Below the pieces are notes generated by a model that saw only the letters and a program-made list of their open reading frames with translations, ran no database searches and was not told the origin of the DNA. DNA of 60,000 nucleotides from contig OU612072.1 in the NCBI GenBank assembly GCA_914767715.1, forward strand, positions 22,322,001-22,382,000, given 5' to 3'. Within the stretch, counting starts at the first letter, position 1. The number at the start of each line of letters is the position of its first letter. The position numbers and the translations under genes are program-made. Below are positions 1-10,167 of the stretch, piece by piece. This DNA is from Membranipora membranacea. Taxonomy: Eukaryota; Bryozoa; Gymnolaemata; Cheilostomatida; Membraniporidae.

Positions 1-604
1 CATCTCGATGAAATTTGGCGTCACTGAACTACATAAAGCTCAGAGATGACACCTCGATATATGAACTGTCAACTAATGGGCATATTATCTTCAGATAAAG
101 ATGGTTGAAATCAGAATTCGGAATCAAGGAACTTAGTAATGACAGGAGTATGACCTACCATTCTGAGAGTGAAGTCTCAATTAGTACTAATATTTTAGAT
201 AAACAGAACTCAATGAGCACAAATTTAACTGACTAGCAGCAGCACCTGTGACTTGCGAATATAATCTACACCTTACTGTACAATCTATCATATTGAGTCC
301 ACCTGTACCACAGGCTAGGTCAAATGGAGCACTGCTCAGGTCTTGTAATCAGACGGTGTAACTGATCAAAACCTCCTCAGTTACCATCAGAAGCTCACCA
401 AAGATGGGTTCATTAAATATATCTATGCTTAGTATTTATATCCCATAAGATATGTCAAAGTGTCCTAGTAGAGTGTTGTATATATATATAGGTTTCTTTC
501 CCGTAATCAACGTGGCACCAGAAGGATCGGAGGGTAGACCACCCCGCCCAGTGGCTTTGTTGCTCATTGGTCATTAGTCTAATATAAGTGAGTGTATAAC
601 TTAC

Positions 605-736
605 TTTTCTTCGTTCTGTTCTCCAGACCAGGTGAGAAGCTCAGGTAATTCTAACCTCTGATAGAAGTCTGTCTCTATAAGTGTGAGATGCTCGGCAATC
701 TCGTGTGACTTGAAATCCACCAGCGCTAAAACTCGC
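605..736 (-). CDS. RAPGEF1: Copy A exon 11: start of the CDC25 (RasGEF) domain
   Basis: 132 nt, phase 2 in and 2 out, reading RVLALVDFKSHEIAEHLTLI and ending TWSGEQNEEK. LVDFKSHEIAEHLTLIE is the conserved first segment of the CDC25 exchange domain. The next exon of copy A would be left of base 1. Equivalents: 44636-44767 (copy B) and 58836-58967 (copy C). Confidence 0.9.
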
Positions 737-1638
737 CTGGGAAATACAAACAGAACATGTGTTATAGTGCTTGTGAGAGAATCAGATCTTTGGTAGCATG
801 CTGAGTTCTTAGACTAATATTTGTAATAGTGCTCTAGGCTCATAAACAGCCTGCGGCTCAGTTTCTAGTGATTTTCACAGTTGAGATGTGAAGGTACTAA
901 AAAGGTACTACAGAGAAACTCTTTTCATGATAGCATTTACATTAGTATTATTCATTCACAATCACGCTAGGTCATGGTGAATGCTGAAACCTTTGCGGAT
1001 GGATCAGATGCAAATCGATATTCTCGGGAGCTCATTATATTGAGCTAGTTTTTCTGCAGGTAATTATGTGTCTGGCACTTCGGATAGGGGCTTAGAGTAT
1101 ATATTAATTTGAGAGAAAATGAACTGCAGAAAAAAACATACTGATCTTTGATCCGGTAGCATTAGCCTTATTCACACGGCCACGGGTTTGGTTTTTTGTG
1201 GTGTTCGCGTGAACAAGGCTAGGTAGCATCAATCGCTTATTACAAGATCAATTCCGGGAGTGATTAAAATCACATGAATCGTTGACAATTTGCGCCGGTC
1301 ATGTGCTATCAAGCATTGACTGAATATTTGAGCACAGCACGATTATGAATTTCCTAGAGGGGGTAAAGAATTCGCGAGAGAAAAGGTTCTTCATTACCGA
1401 GAAGCTTGAAGTAGCATAATTCAAGGCTGGCTTAAACTATATATATTAAAAAGATTGAGTAAAACTCCAACCTAAATTAGCCAGAACCTAGTGCCTTTAC
1501 ATTAAGTCGGCATAGGTAGAATGAAAGGGGCTGACTTAATTCAGCTCCTTTCATTCTTCCTAGTCAGCTAAACCTGAAGCTGAACTTAACTCAGCTGATA
1601 TTTACTCCTCATGCGTATATCAGTCTACTTTTACTTAC

Positions 1639-1824
1639 GATGGAGATTTGGGGCCGGACGAGGGAGCTACAATCTGCAGTTCCTGAACAGGCCTCTGATT
1701 TGGGTCACATTTCTCAAGCACTTTACGTCTCATGATCTTAGCGAGCGTCAGTTCTCCCTCCCTTACCAACTCTGTGACTAGCTTCAATAATCTCAGGCTA
1801 GTAGCCTCTTTCAGTTCGCTGGAT
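1639..1824 (-). CDS. RAPGEF1: Copy A exon 10: REM-to-catalytic linker
   Basis: 186 nt, phase 2 in and 2 out. It reads SSELKEATSLRLLKLVTELV and EGELTLAKIMRRKVLEK, matching the C3G helix pattern ending ELSLARVLRKNILDK, followed by a short PSSGPKSPS linker. The copy B equivalent is at 45670-45855 and is intact. Confidence 0.85.
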
Positions 1825-2439
1825 CTGTATAATGGTAGATGACATAAATAGCGTTGTGTGAAATTAGCATTGAAGTTATTTCCGATCTTTGTTTTTCAGA
1901 GAAATCTTGCTCAGGATGACAAATGATCTGACACCGACCTAGCCTAGTCACACAGCTACTTTTTTGTACCACGTGACAAGCTACCACCAACCCTTCATTG
2001 TCATCTATGTCTGATTCTGCAGCCAATTTATGCCTCTTGTAAATCCATTGTGGTGTCTCAAATTTACTAAGTACATATCGAGACTAAAGACTGGTTCACA
2101 TTGTCCCAGATAGCGTTGGGATGGCATCTGGGATGCTGATCCCAAATGGTCCCAGAAAGAGTATGTCTTTTGTTTACATTGCAAAACTGATCCCAGATAG
2201 TCCCAGATCATCCCAATGTTGTATTCACATAGAACCAAGATGAGAAATGCGTCTGTGTCATTAACGGGAAAGTTCCTAAGCGTAAAACTTTTCCTTTGCT
2301 GACCCAGACTCATTTCGATCGTGTCTTATTTATATTCACATAGTCTGGGTTGGCTGCAATGGACAATGTGAACTAGGCTTAAGAGCCTGCTCAACTACAG
2401 TCAAATGCTACTTTAACTTCGGTTTTAGGCACCGCAATG

Positions 2440-2803
2440 CATACTGACTCTCGTGATCTGACTGGGCATGTAGATCACTGATAAACCAGGCTGTAGTTAC
2501 CACAAAGTAGATGTCGTAAGGCTAAGTATAAATCATGCGTGACTTTAAATTGCGCATGTGCAAGAACAATGAGTTTAGTCTAGGTTCTGAGAGAAATTTT
2601 GGTCAGGGAGAATGGGATAGCCCCTGCATGAACTGCCAATCAAAATCAGCTAATAGTGACAAGAGAGAATAACTATCAATATCAATTCCGCACGCATTGA
2701 AGAACATACCACCAGAGCAGGTAGCCAATCAGATGGCTTCGGAATTCCGAGGCTCAATTTTGCAGAGATCAGCTCATGCCCAGAGCTGAGCATGCGCAGA
2801 ATG
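2440..2803. mobile_element. 364-bp MITE with 9-bp target duplication (copy A intron)
   Basis: ACCGCAATG flanks the element at 2431-2439 and 2804-2812. Copy B has a single such site (near 46466) without the element. Ends are imperfect inverted repeats (CATACTGACTC.. and ..GCGCAGAATG, with internal CTGGGCATG on both sides). A relative of identical length lies inverted at 41353-41716. A 9-bp duplication fits Mutator-type or similar superfamilies; there is no coding capacity. Confidence 0.8.
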
Positions 2804-2881
2804 ACCGCAATGACTAAATAAGGAATCAACGTGCTAATCAACTTTTATGAGAGAAGAGAATAACGAAATGATGAGGCTTAC

Positions 2882-3056
2882 GTCAGCTCATCCAGAACTC
2901 TGACGAGGAGGGAGAAGGCGTTTCTGGACAATCTCTTCTTAGAGACATCTTTAGAGTGAGCAAACTTGTTATATCTGTATAGCAGTTTATCTATGAGATC
3001 TTCTGGTGTGATGAATGTCCTGTAGGTCGTCAGAAAAGCCTCCTGATACATGAAAT
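2882..3056 (-). CDS. RAPGEF1: Copy A exon 9: REM (RasGEF-N) domain core
   Basis: 175 nt, phase 1 in and 2 out, reading DFMYQEAFLTTYRTFITPED and onward through KKRLSRNAFSLLVRVLDELT. EAFLTTYRTF and LLVRVLDEL are hallmark RasGEF-N wording, closest to C3G among the RasGEFs I know. The REM domain packs on the CDC25 domain and stabilises it. The copy B equivalent is at 46540-46714 and is intact. Confidence 0.9.
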
Positions 3057-5400
3057 CTAAAAAAGAGACAGCAGGTAAAATATATATCAGGGCAACTATA
3101 TTCTCATCACCTGCTTGGCTGGTTTTATTTTAGGTCTAATTATGAGGTAATTTTGGGCATATGGACTTGAAGGTAAGGTCAATTATGTTAGCATGTATTG
3201 TAGTTCTGTTCAGCCCAAATCAGTAACCAACAGGTCCTCAGTTTCAAGAGTTTAATTCAAAATCTAAAAAAGGCGCAAATTGAGTCATATATGGAACAAA
3301 TTGTGGTAAATGCCAATAAAAGCAATTTTCTTCTACAAATTTGCGGCTTTCTATGATATAAGTAAAAAGAATCATTTCTTTATAGGTCAAGTCTTAAATA
3401 AAGGCTAGCCTATGTTTGGAGACTGAAATAGTGTAAGCAAAGATTGTAACATTGAACTCCCAAGCCTCCTCAAAGATACCAGTGAAGTCCTTACATAAAT
3501 ATTCTATTTGTGATCATAAGTTTACCCATAAGCGCAATGAAAAGAAGAAACCTAATGTATATCTACGAAGCCTAGTGGGGTGTAAAACCAAACCAGACAA
3601 TTATTGCTGCCCATATAGTAATCAATTCATACTTTTGCAGCTTATTGTTCCAACTTAGAAAGACAGGATCTATGATTTTCAACAAGATTAGTCCTAATAG
3701 ATTAGATGATTCAAAAAAGATTTGTATTGAAAGTCTGCTTTGTAAATTAATCGCAAATAGTAAGGCTTTTTCCTGTTCCTATCAATCAATTAAATGTCCC
3801 ATAAAGTTAGCTTTGCAAATGAATTTTCTTCTCGGAAACACGTTAATAAAACGGGTAAAATACAAAGTAAGAGGATCTGAGTTGACCCAGAACTAAATAA
3901 AGACATAAATATACAAGCAGCGCTGACGCATTAAAGATAAGCTGAGCAGAGCCAGATCACCATGCCTCAGACAGATCACCATGCCTCGGACAAATATCAG
4001 CTAACCTCGCAGGAAACCAAGAGAAATACTACCTAACTTGATCATGGTGAAGTGAGATTGATCAGATTTTATACCGAAATGCAATATTTGAGCTTTCCCC
4101 TCCCTCTCTCTCACCAAATGTGAACCCAATTAAATAAGAAGGCTTCATTCCGAAGCTGACCTGTTTGATAACTTTAGAGTCAAGGACAATCTCAGAATCC
4201 CGCATGAGAACGGGAAAGTTTTTGATGGATATTTTTGCATTCGGATTGCTCAAGCGCCATCTTCACATTTCTAATCAGTTGGCATATCCAGTTATCATAG
4301 CCTGGTCACGCTGCTACTTTTTGGGTTTAGGGAAACCAAAAATGTAGCGGCTTGTAGCGGCTTTAGTTATTTTACAAGTGGTTATAAGTGAAGTTTGTAT
4401 TATTTACTCTAAATCAACAAATCAACTCAACTGTAGTGAAATGGAAGGTCAGATTACAATGGCTGTCAAAACGTCGAGAAAGCTGTGCAGCATGTTATTG
4501 AAGAGAGGCTATTCCAGCAATATTCCCATAATGCAATTCATCACATTCTGGGGCCTATCGGCAACTACTCGCCTCTGCTGAGCATGCAAAAGGAGACTCA
4601 CTGCAAATTAACATGCCAGAGCTAAACGGACTGAACTGATGCTCAAGGACAGATTCTGAGCAGAAATGTTTGCAAGATGAGCAGCACATTGGTGCGCAAC
4701 CATAACGTCAATCAGCAGAGCAGAGATAAATCATATGAGGGATTAACGTAGCACTGCATTCGTAAGTGAGAAAATTGCAAAGTTTCACATTCAGTGATGG
4801 GATAGCTGCTAGGAGTCATTAGGATACCGAAACGAATATATAAAATTCTTCATTATAATATCTGGGCTGGTTTGTCTTGTGAAGCTTGTTCTGGTGAAAT
4901 AATTTGTAAAAAACAAAAATTTAATAGGATAGACTAAACAAGGTAAAGCCTTGGACCACATAAAAGTAGTTTCACTACATGTGCCGCCTCAGCTCCGTTC
5001 AAACAACAAGTTTAGGTGAAACCTCTCAAAATACAAATTCTATAGACCTCACCCTATGGGCGTTCAACGCCAAGAAAAATAACATTTAAGTGCAGGTGAT
5101 CCAAGATTTACCCTCTAAATTCAGCCACATCATAGAAAAGAAACCCTGTTATAAGTAATACCAATATCCCACTATATATGTGAATGTGTTAGATTTTTGC
5201 CTGAGTGCCCTGTCTGCTTTAATAAGGGATTGATTGAGATCACTTGGGCACACAGGCTAGTTAGATATAGAAACATGATCTAAATGGCGTAAAATGCGTA
5301 ATTGAGTCCAACACACTGCTTTTCTCAGGGATGGTAGAATTCACAATGATAAAAAAGAAGGCTGGATCTCGGCTGAAAGGAGGGCAGAATGTAGAATTAC
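3057..5400. other. Copy A intron 8 (2.3 kb)
   Basis: No coding exon is seen. Most of it aligns to copy B 46715-48940. About 190 bp at 4817-5010 is present in A and absent from B. A short duplicated block (ATCACCATGCCTC twice) lies at 3957-3990. Confidence 0.6.
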
Positions 5401-5454
5401 CTGAATCTGCGTCGACGTTTACCAGTGACATTAAACTGTCGGCTGGCCCTAAAT
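5401..5454 (-). CDS. RAPGEF1: Copy A exon 8: 54-nt symmetric cassette exon
   Basis: It encodes LGPADSLMSLVNVDADS between a tgtgcag acceptor and a gtaatt donor. Both boundaries are phase 1 and both it and exon 9 begin with AT, so inclusion adds exactly 18 residues and skipping joins exon 7 to exon 9 in frame. Vertebrate C3G has no such insert here as I remember it, so it may be an alternatively spliced insert in the REM entry. Confidence 0.55.
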
Positions 5455-5761
5455 CTGCACACAAAACACAGCTAAAGTTAGAGGATGAATTATACACAAA
5501 GTAAGCTTTCATGTTTATACCCCTCTAAATCTAATACCCACACATTTAGTATTTACTGAGACATGGACTCGGACCTGGTACATTTTAATGGTGGACCTCT
5601 ATGGTACATTTATGGTTCTATAACCGGCTGCACAGTAGCATGAAAAACTAGTTATTGGCAGCGGACGGTGTATGATGCTCATGACATATGAGTTTATACA
5701 TGGATGAATGGTCTGTCTGTCTACAGAAAGGCTTTTCGACTCAAAAAAAAATTATTAAAAA

Positions 5762-6585
5762 CGCCCATTCATAGAACATCCCTATGTAAACTCACATATG
5801 CCTACCGCAGCAAAATTGAGCGGCCGTTTTAAGCAGCGAGTTGGCTGGTAGCAGAAAATAATATTAACAGTACTATCAGCAAAAAAAACGCTGAAATCTG
5901 GCAGCGGGTCTATCATTATAGCAACTTAAACTGCAATGCGTTGACATAAAGTTACATTTGCCACCAGCTCAAATGCCAATTAAATGAGATGAGATATAAT
6001 TGTTTAGCATACCGTGTTTTCGACTCTAAAACTAAGTCTGAGAACCGCCCATTCATAGAACATCCCTATGTAAACTCACATATGCCTACCGCAGGAAAAT
6101 TGAGCGGCCGTTTCAAGCAGCGAGTTGGCTGGTAGCAGAAAATAATATTAACAGTACTATCAGCAAAAAAAAACGCTGAAATCTGGCAGCGGGTCTATCA
6201 TTATAGCAACTTAAACTGCAATGCGTTGACATAAAGTTACATTTGCCACCAGCTCAAATGCCAATTAAATGAGATGAGATATAATTGTTTAGCATACCGT
6301 GTTTTCGACTCTAAAACTAAGTCTGAGAACCGCCCATTCATAGAACATCCCTATGTAAACTCACATATGCCTACCGCAGGAAAATTGAGCGGCCGTTTCA
6401 AGCAGCGAGTTGGCTGGTAGCAGAAAATAATATTAACAGTACTATCAGCAAAAAAAAACGCTGAAATCTGGCAGCGGGTCTATCATTATAGCAACTTAAA
6501 CTGCAATGGGATGACATAAAGTTACATTTGCCACCAGCTCAAATGCCAATTAAATGAGGTGAAATTGTTTATCATACCGTGTTTT
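5762..6585. repeat. 285-bp tandem repeat, about 2.9 units
   Basis: Units begin with cgcccattcatagaacatcc at 5762, 6046 and 6331 (periods 284 and 285) and are nearly identical. Each unit ends in accgtgttttc, which on the minus strand is the end of exon 7 plus its gtatg donor. The array therefore lies in the intron directly after exon 7 and carries copies of its 5' splice site. Copy B has lost this region. Confidence 0.9.
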
Positions 6586-6662
6586 CCTACGTGTGTAGCG
6601 TACACTACGAGGGCGTCTACACTACCACCCTTCAGCCCTGACATGATCATTGATGAGCCACC
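6578..6662 (-). CDS. RAPGEF1: Copy A exon 7: entry to the REM domain
   Basis: It is 85 nt, phase 0 in and 1 out, reading GGSSMIMSGLKGGSVDALVV and then YATHVGKH. This matches the remembered C3G stretch GGSGDILLVHATETD just before the REM helices. The donor cacg|gtatga coincides with the edge of the 285-bp tandem array. It can splice to either exon 8 or exon 9 in frame. Confidence 0.75.
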
Positions 6663-7324
6663 CTAAAGGCAAAACATTGGTAAGTGAATAAAATATACAG
6701 GCATCGATACGAGCATCGGCAACTTACATCCAAATATTACACTAGAGGAGTTATGTATTTGCATGAGGAGAAGCTAGCCATTTCATATACTATCAAACTA
6801 CCTTACAATCAACCTTAGCTAACATTTACTCACCTGCTTTGCTCCATATAGACTCCCACCTCAGGCAGCAAAAATATAGTGCAAGCTAACATTAAGTAAC
6901 CCCTAAACCAGCTAAATTAAACTCTTCCTAACATTACTGATCTAGGGTCATTGTAAATTCAGCAATACAAACAGTTGCATAAGGGAAGGCAACTCCCATC
7001 CATCAAATTAACAAAAATTAAGAAGCTAACATCCTATTGTATACATGAGGACAACAGTTTGTAATACAAGGACTCCGCTTCGCACATATTATTACAAGAT
7101 TACCTAATATCTACCCTAGGAGAATAAATATCAGCTTGATTCCAGTTTAGACTGTTTAGGGGTGACTTAATGTTAGCTACTACCAATTAAGGCTAGCTAA
7201 AGTGGATGTGTAAATGTTAGCTAGCAATAATATTCACTATTCAAAGCATAAAAGCGAGTTTTTTCCTCCCTCAAATACCTTACTCATAGCATCTCGCATC
7301 TTGCGCCCCTAATTGTAGTACTGA

Positions 7325-7641
7325 CCTTACGATGATGGTGATTGGTTGTTTTAGCAGTGCTGGAGGAGGCGGTACTCACCTTACGGTGATGGTGATTGGA
7401 TGGTTTAGCAGCTCTGGAGGAGGCGGTACATGCCTGACGATGATGGTGATTGGTTGGTTTAGCAGCGCTGGAGGAGGTGGTACTTACCTTACGATGATGG
7501 TGATTGGTTGGTTCAGTGCTGGATGAGGCGGTACTTACCTTACGATGATGGTTATTGGTTGGTTTAGCAGCGCTGGAGGGGCGGTACTTACCTTACGATG
7601 ATGGTGATTGGCTGGTTTAGCAGCGCTGGAGGAGGTGGTAG
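7325..7641 (-). repeat. 54-bp minisatellite repeating an exon end and its 5' splice site (6 units)
   Basis: Units start near 7325, 7379, 7433, 7487, 7538 and 7591 (spacings 54, 54, 54, 51, 53). On the minus strand each unit carries an HHHRK-like coding end followed by a donor-like hexamer: gtaagt in three units, gtgagt in one, gtcagt in one, and a degenerate gcatgt in one. The first unit (minus-strand order) is the real end of copy A exon 6. The open frame on the plus strand here is only the repeat read backwards. Confidence 0.85.
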
Positions 7642-7704
7642 TATTAGATGAGATACTACCGACAGCACTGTCACTGGATGTGCTACTACCTTCACTTTCT
7701 CTGA
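7592..7704 (-). CDS. RAPGEF1: Copy A exon 6: Ser/Thr-rich linker ending at a repeated donor
   Basis: It is 113 nt, phase 1 in and 0 out, reading RESEGSSTSSDSAVGSISS and ending AAKPANHHHRK at a perfect AAG|gtaagt donor. The last ~50 nt of the exon together with the donor are tandemly repeated downstream at 7325-7591. If a later donor were used, the exon would gain repeat-encoded residues, some steps in frame (54 bp) and some not (51 or 53 bp). Confidence 0.65.
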
Positions 7705-7818
7705 CTAAAATAGAGATATTAGGTAAAGGTCAATGTTTACTGATAACTAACTATACTGCTATTATTCACAGGTGCTACGTTATTCACAGCCACTATATGC
7801 TACCTTATTCACAGGAGA

Positions 7819-7965
7819 ATGAGGTGGCTCAGTTGGTTGGAGCACCGGTCCTTTAGCATACAAATGTTGGGGTTTGGTTGCACTAAGGTGTACTCCGATC
7901 TGCCTGCAAAGAGAGACCAACCTGGCGCGGATATTATGCCTCAGCCTCCTTTTTTAAACAAGTCA
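7819..7965 (+). mobile_element. tRNA-like SINE fragment
   Basis: GTGGCTCAGTTGGTTGGAGC resembles a tRNA pol III A box region. The downstream part (GTACTCCGATCTGCCTGCAA) recurs at about 36595-36660. No clear tail or target duplication is visible. Confidence 0.45.
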
Positions 7966-8820
7966 CTAAATTACAGACTTTGTATAGATCTAAAGTGATC
8001 TATGACTAAAATGGAGAGATCAATTCATGGTTTCTGTTTACTGAGAACCAAGTTTACAGCTAATATGTATGATATTTTACTATAATATTGTATTAATTGA
8101 AGTAGGATACATCTCTGAAGGGCCATCATACACATTAAAAATGTACTGCTTGATAGACTGACTAGCTACATAGTACGCTAATATATATACATATATACAT
8201 AGATTCAAATCTGTGCTTTTAAGTGTCATCTGTGCGTATTTGGCCCCAACTAAGTGTCACTCAAAAATAAGGAGTCATTTTATATGACCCACAAAAAAAT
8301 TATGACTTTAATCCTCTTAAATAATCATGTTGGGCATCCTTAACCCAATAGTAATTAATGGTAGATAAACTAGCCTGACATGGTCGGACAACTCCAATAC
8401 AATGATTTGCCCTACTGAGTCATTCATATATATGAATCACTAATTGTCCAGGGTTTTTATGGGTACCAATCGTGGGATATATAATATATGACACTTTATT
8501 GCACAAATGTGTGTATATATATATCGCTGAAGTCACATAATTGTCAGACTTTGAGCATGTTTGGGATTATGAGACTGATAGTCTGCAGTAACGCCTGAGA
8601 TTGGTATCTTACGAATCCTTCTGTCAGGAGTAGTTCTATGTGTCAGGCGACAACCTTCCTCTGTCCCGCCCGATGGTTGGCCCTGTTGTGCCACGCTGCA
8701 GTTGGATAAGCGCCAGGAAATGGGCCACATCACATAAAGTGAGGCAAAAGTTTATTGTAATAAGGAGACACCAAACTCCCCCCCCCCCAACATAAGACAA
8801 GACACCGGAGGAGCACTTAC

Positions 8821-8953
8821 TGAGAAGTTCTCTGACATCCACCATATCCAGAGGATTCAGCTCGGCGTACTCAGGGTCCTCAGGCTCGGTGTCTGAGAGA
8901 GCTAGTGATGATCTCTGTGAGGACGGGCCGTACGGCTCATCACCCTCACTCAC
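8821..8953 (-). CDS. RAPGEF1: Copy A exon 5: acidic linker
   Basis: The exon begins VSEGDEPYGPSSQRSS and ends DMVDVRELL plus one base at a gtaagt donor. It is 133 nt, phase 0 in and 1 out, and joins exon 6 to give RELLIRESEGSS. It is rich in Ser, Glu and Asp with several SD/SE sites suited to phosphorylation (inference). Absent from copy B. Confidence 0.65.
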
Positions 8954-9216
8954 CTACAGCATATTATAAGAAACTAGGCTATAGTGAACAGAAGGGTTAC
9001 TGATGGCAAAAGAATCTTCCATCCTGTGTATGGGATTTTTTATTGATTATTAATAATAAATTTTCTCTCCACAGCACATGTTTGCCGTATTATCTAATTT
9101 GTTGAATTTGAACGAATTTTTATTGATCATTAACTGATGTGCCATCTTCTCTCTGTCAAGTAGTCGGTTTGACAGCACCAGCAAAATATTTTATGTTTTC
9201 AAATCCAGATTCTGAC

Positions 9217-9354
9217 CTCAGTGAGATTTTTTGCTGCCGCTCCCTCAGTCCCCTCCATACCATCATGGAGCATCATAGCATGCCTGTGTTCTGGACACTG
9301 ATGTTGCGGGTGGTACATGTAGCCCCCGGCTCCGCCATTGTGCATCAGCATAGC
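9217..9354 (-). CDS. RAPGEF1: Copy A exon 4: Gly/His/Met-rich linker
   Basis: It is 138 nt with phase 0 at both ends. The acceptor is gacag before 9354 and the donor gtcaga after 9217. It encodes a compositionally biased segment including GGAGGYMYHPQHQCPEH and MMLHDGMEGTEGAAAK. No domain is recognised. The phase match to exons 3 and 5 is the main support. This exon is absent from copy B, inside its 5.6-kb deletion. Confidence 0.6.
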
Positions 9355-9556
9355 CTGTCAACGAACACAATTCATTACAGTTCCAATTATCATTCGAAGT
9401 TCACTATACATTCATAAAAAACACAGACAAATTGGCTTTTTCCAAAGAAAGCTATCACATAATTATAAGCCTGTAATTCATATAGACCACTTTATATTCA
9501 TAATGATATAGTCTACCATATGAGGGGAACTTAATCATATTAACCAGTAGTCTAAG

Positions 9557-9577
9557 CCCCCCCCCCCCCCCCCCCCC
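9557..9577. repeat. Poly-C run of 21
   Basis: Uninterrupted C homopolymer inside copy A intron 3, with further C runs nearby at 8778-8788 and 10277-10286. Such tracts could form i-motif or quadruplex structures, and their lengths are unreliable in assemblies. Confidence 0.9.
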
Positions 9578-10036
9578 GAGAATCTTGCCCCCCTCGTTTG
9601 ACGGGGGCAGAGTCTGAGAACTATGTAGGAGTTTGCTAAAAATTAGATTTTTAGTGTGTGGTTACATGGTGTTTTTAAGTGAGAGCGCATGTGGGCCTAC
9701 TCAGTGTCAAAAGTTAATCCATTTTTGGTAAGCAAGGCTGCCACATTTTCTGTGATGGCAGGTTCAAATCAGAGACAGCAACAGAAGTTCAGGGGCATGT
9801 CTGGGGGGACTGTCCAGCGGGGGTCGAGAGTCTAGGGGCTCAGACTACAGATGATATATACTCAAGTCAAAAATAGATGATATTCTTTGGATAAAGCAAG
9901 CCTTAGGCGTTTATGTAAAACAATGTGCTCAAACATTGTCATGTGGACCCTACACAGCCAATGACCGACTAAATAATGCACATTTGGAAGTCTCTGTACT
10001 TTGTGACCTCCTGTGTGGATAACGAGATTTACTCAC

Positions 10037-10167
10037 ATGATGCTGGAAGAGTTCCCGTTGATGTTGCTCTTGCATGTGGAGGTAAAATTGACGTCATGTA
10101 AAACTGTCGACGGGATTGAACTCCGATAGTTGTGTCTCAGTGCCAAACACATGCATGTATGACTCAA
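10037..10167 (-). CDS. RAPGEF1: Copy A exon 3: conserved linker motif with in-frame TGA
   Basis: The exon fits its neighbours in phase (131 nt) and reads VESYMHVFGTETQLSEF up to PVDSFT. A TGA follows at 10096-10094, and the same frame then continues as RQFYLHMQEQHQRELFQHH to a gtgagt donor. By memory the first half resembles the C3G segment around AYMQLLEDY, and both halves look coding, so TGA appears to be a nonsense change (for example from CGA). An alternative internal acceptor near AG|AGCAAC would skip the stop and stay in frame. Confidence 0.6.

Noticed and set aside
2005-2313. 102-residue minus-strand ORF, repeated at 46036-46425
   Set aside because: Conserved between copies only because the intron was duplicated; no acceptor or donor phase fits and no family is recognised.
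7332-7526. Plus-strand Gly-rich ORF (FSSAGGGGT repeats)
   Set aside because: It is the 54-bp minisatellite read on the wrong strand; exon phase and donors support the minus strand.
8533-8733. Minus-strand ORF as a possible extra copy A exon
   Set aside because: A plausible acceptor exists, but its phase does not fit exon 5, while exon 5 joins exon 6 (7704) perfectly.
10089-10098. TGACGTCA cAMP-response element
   Set aside because: It is created by the TGA and next codons of copy A exon 3, in an exon, with no other promoter signals.
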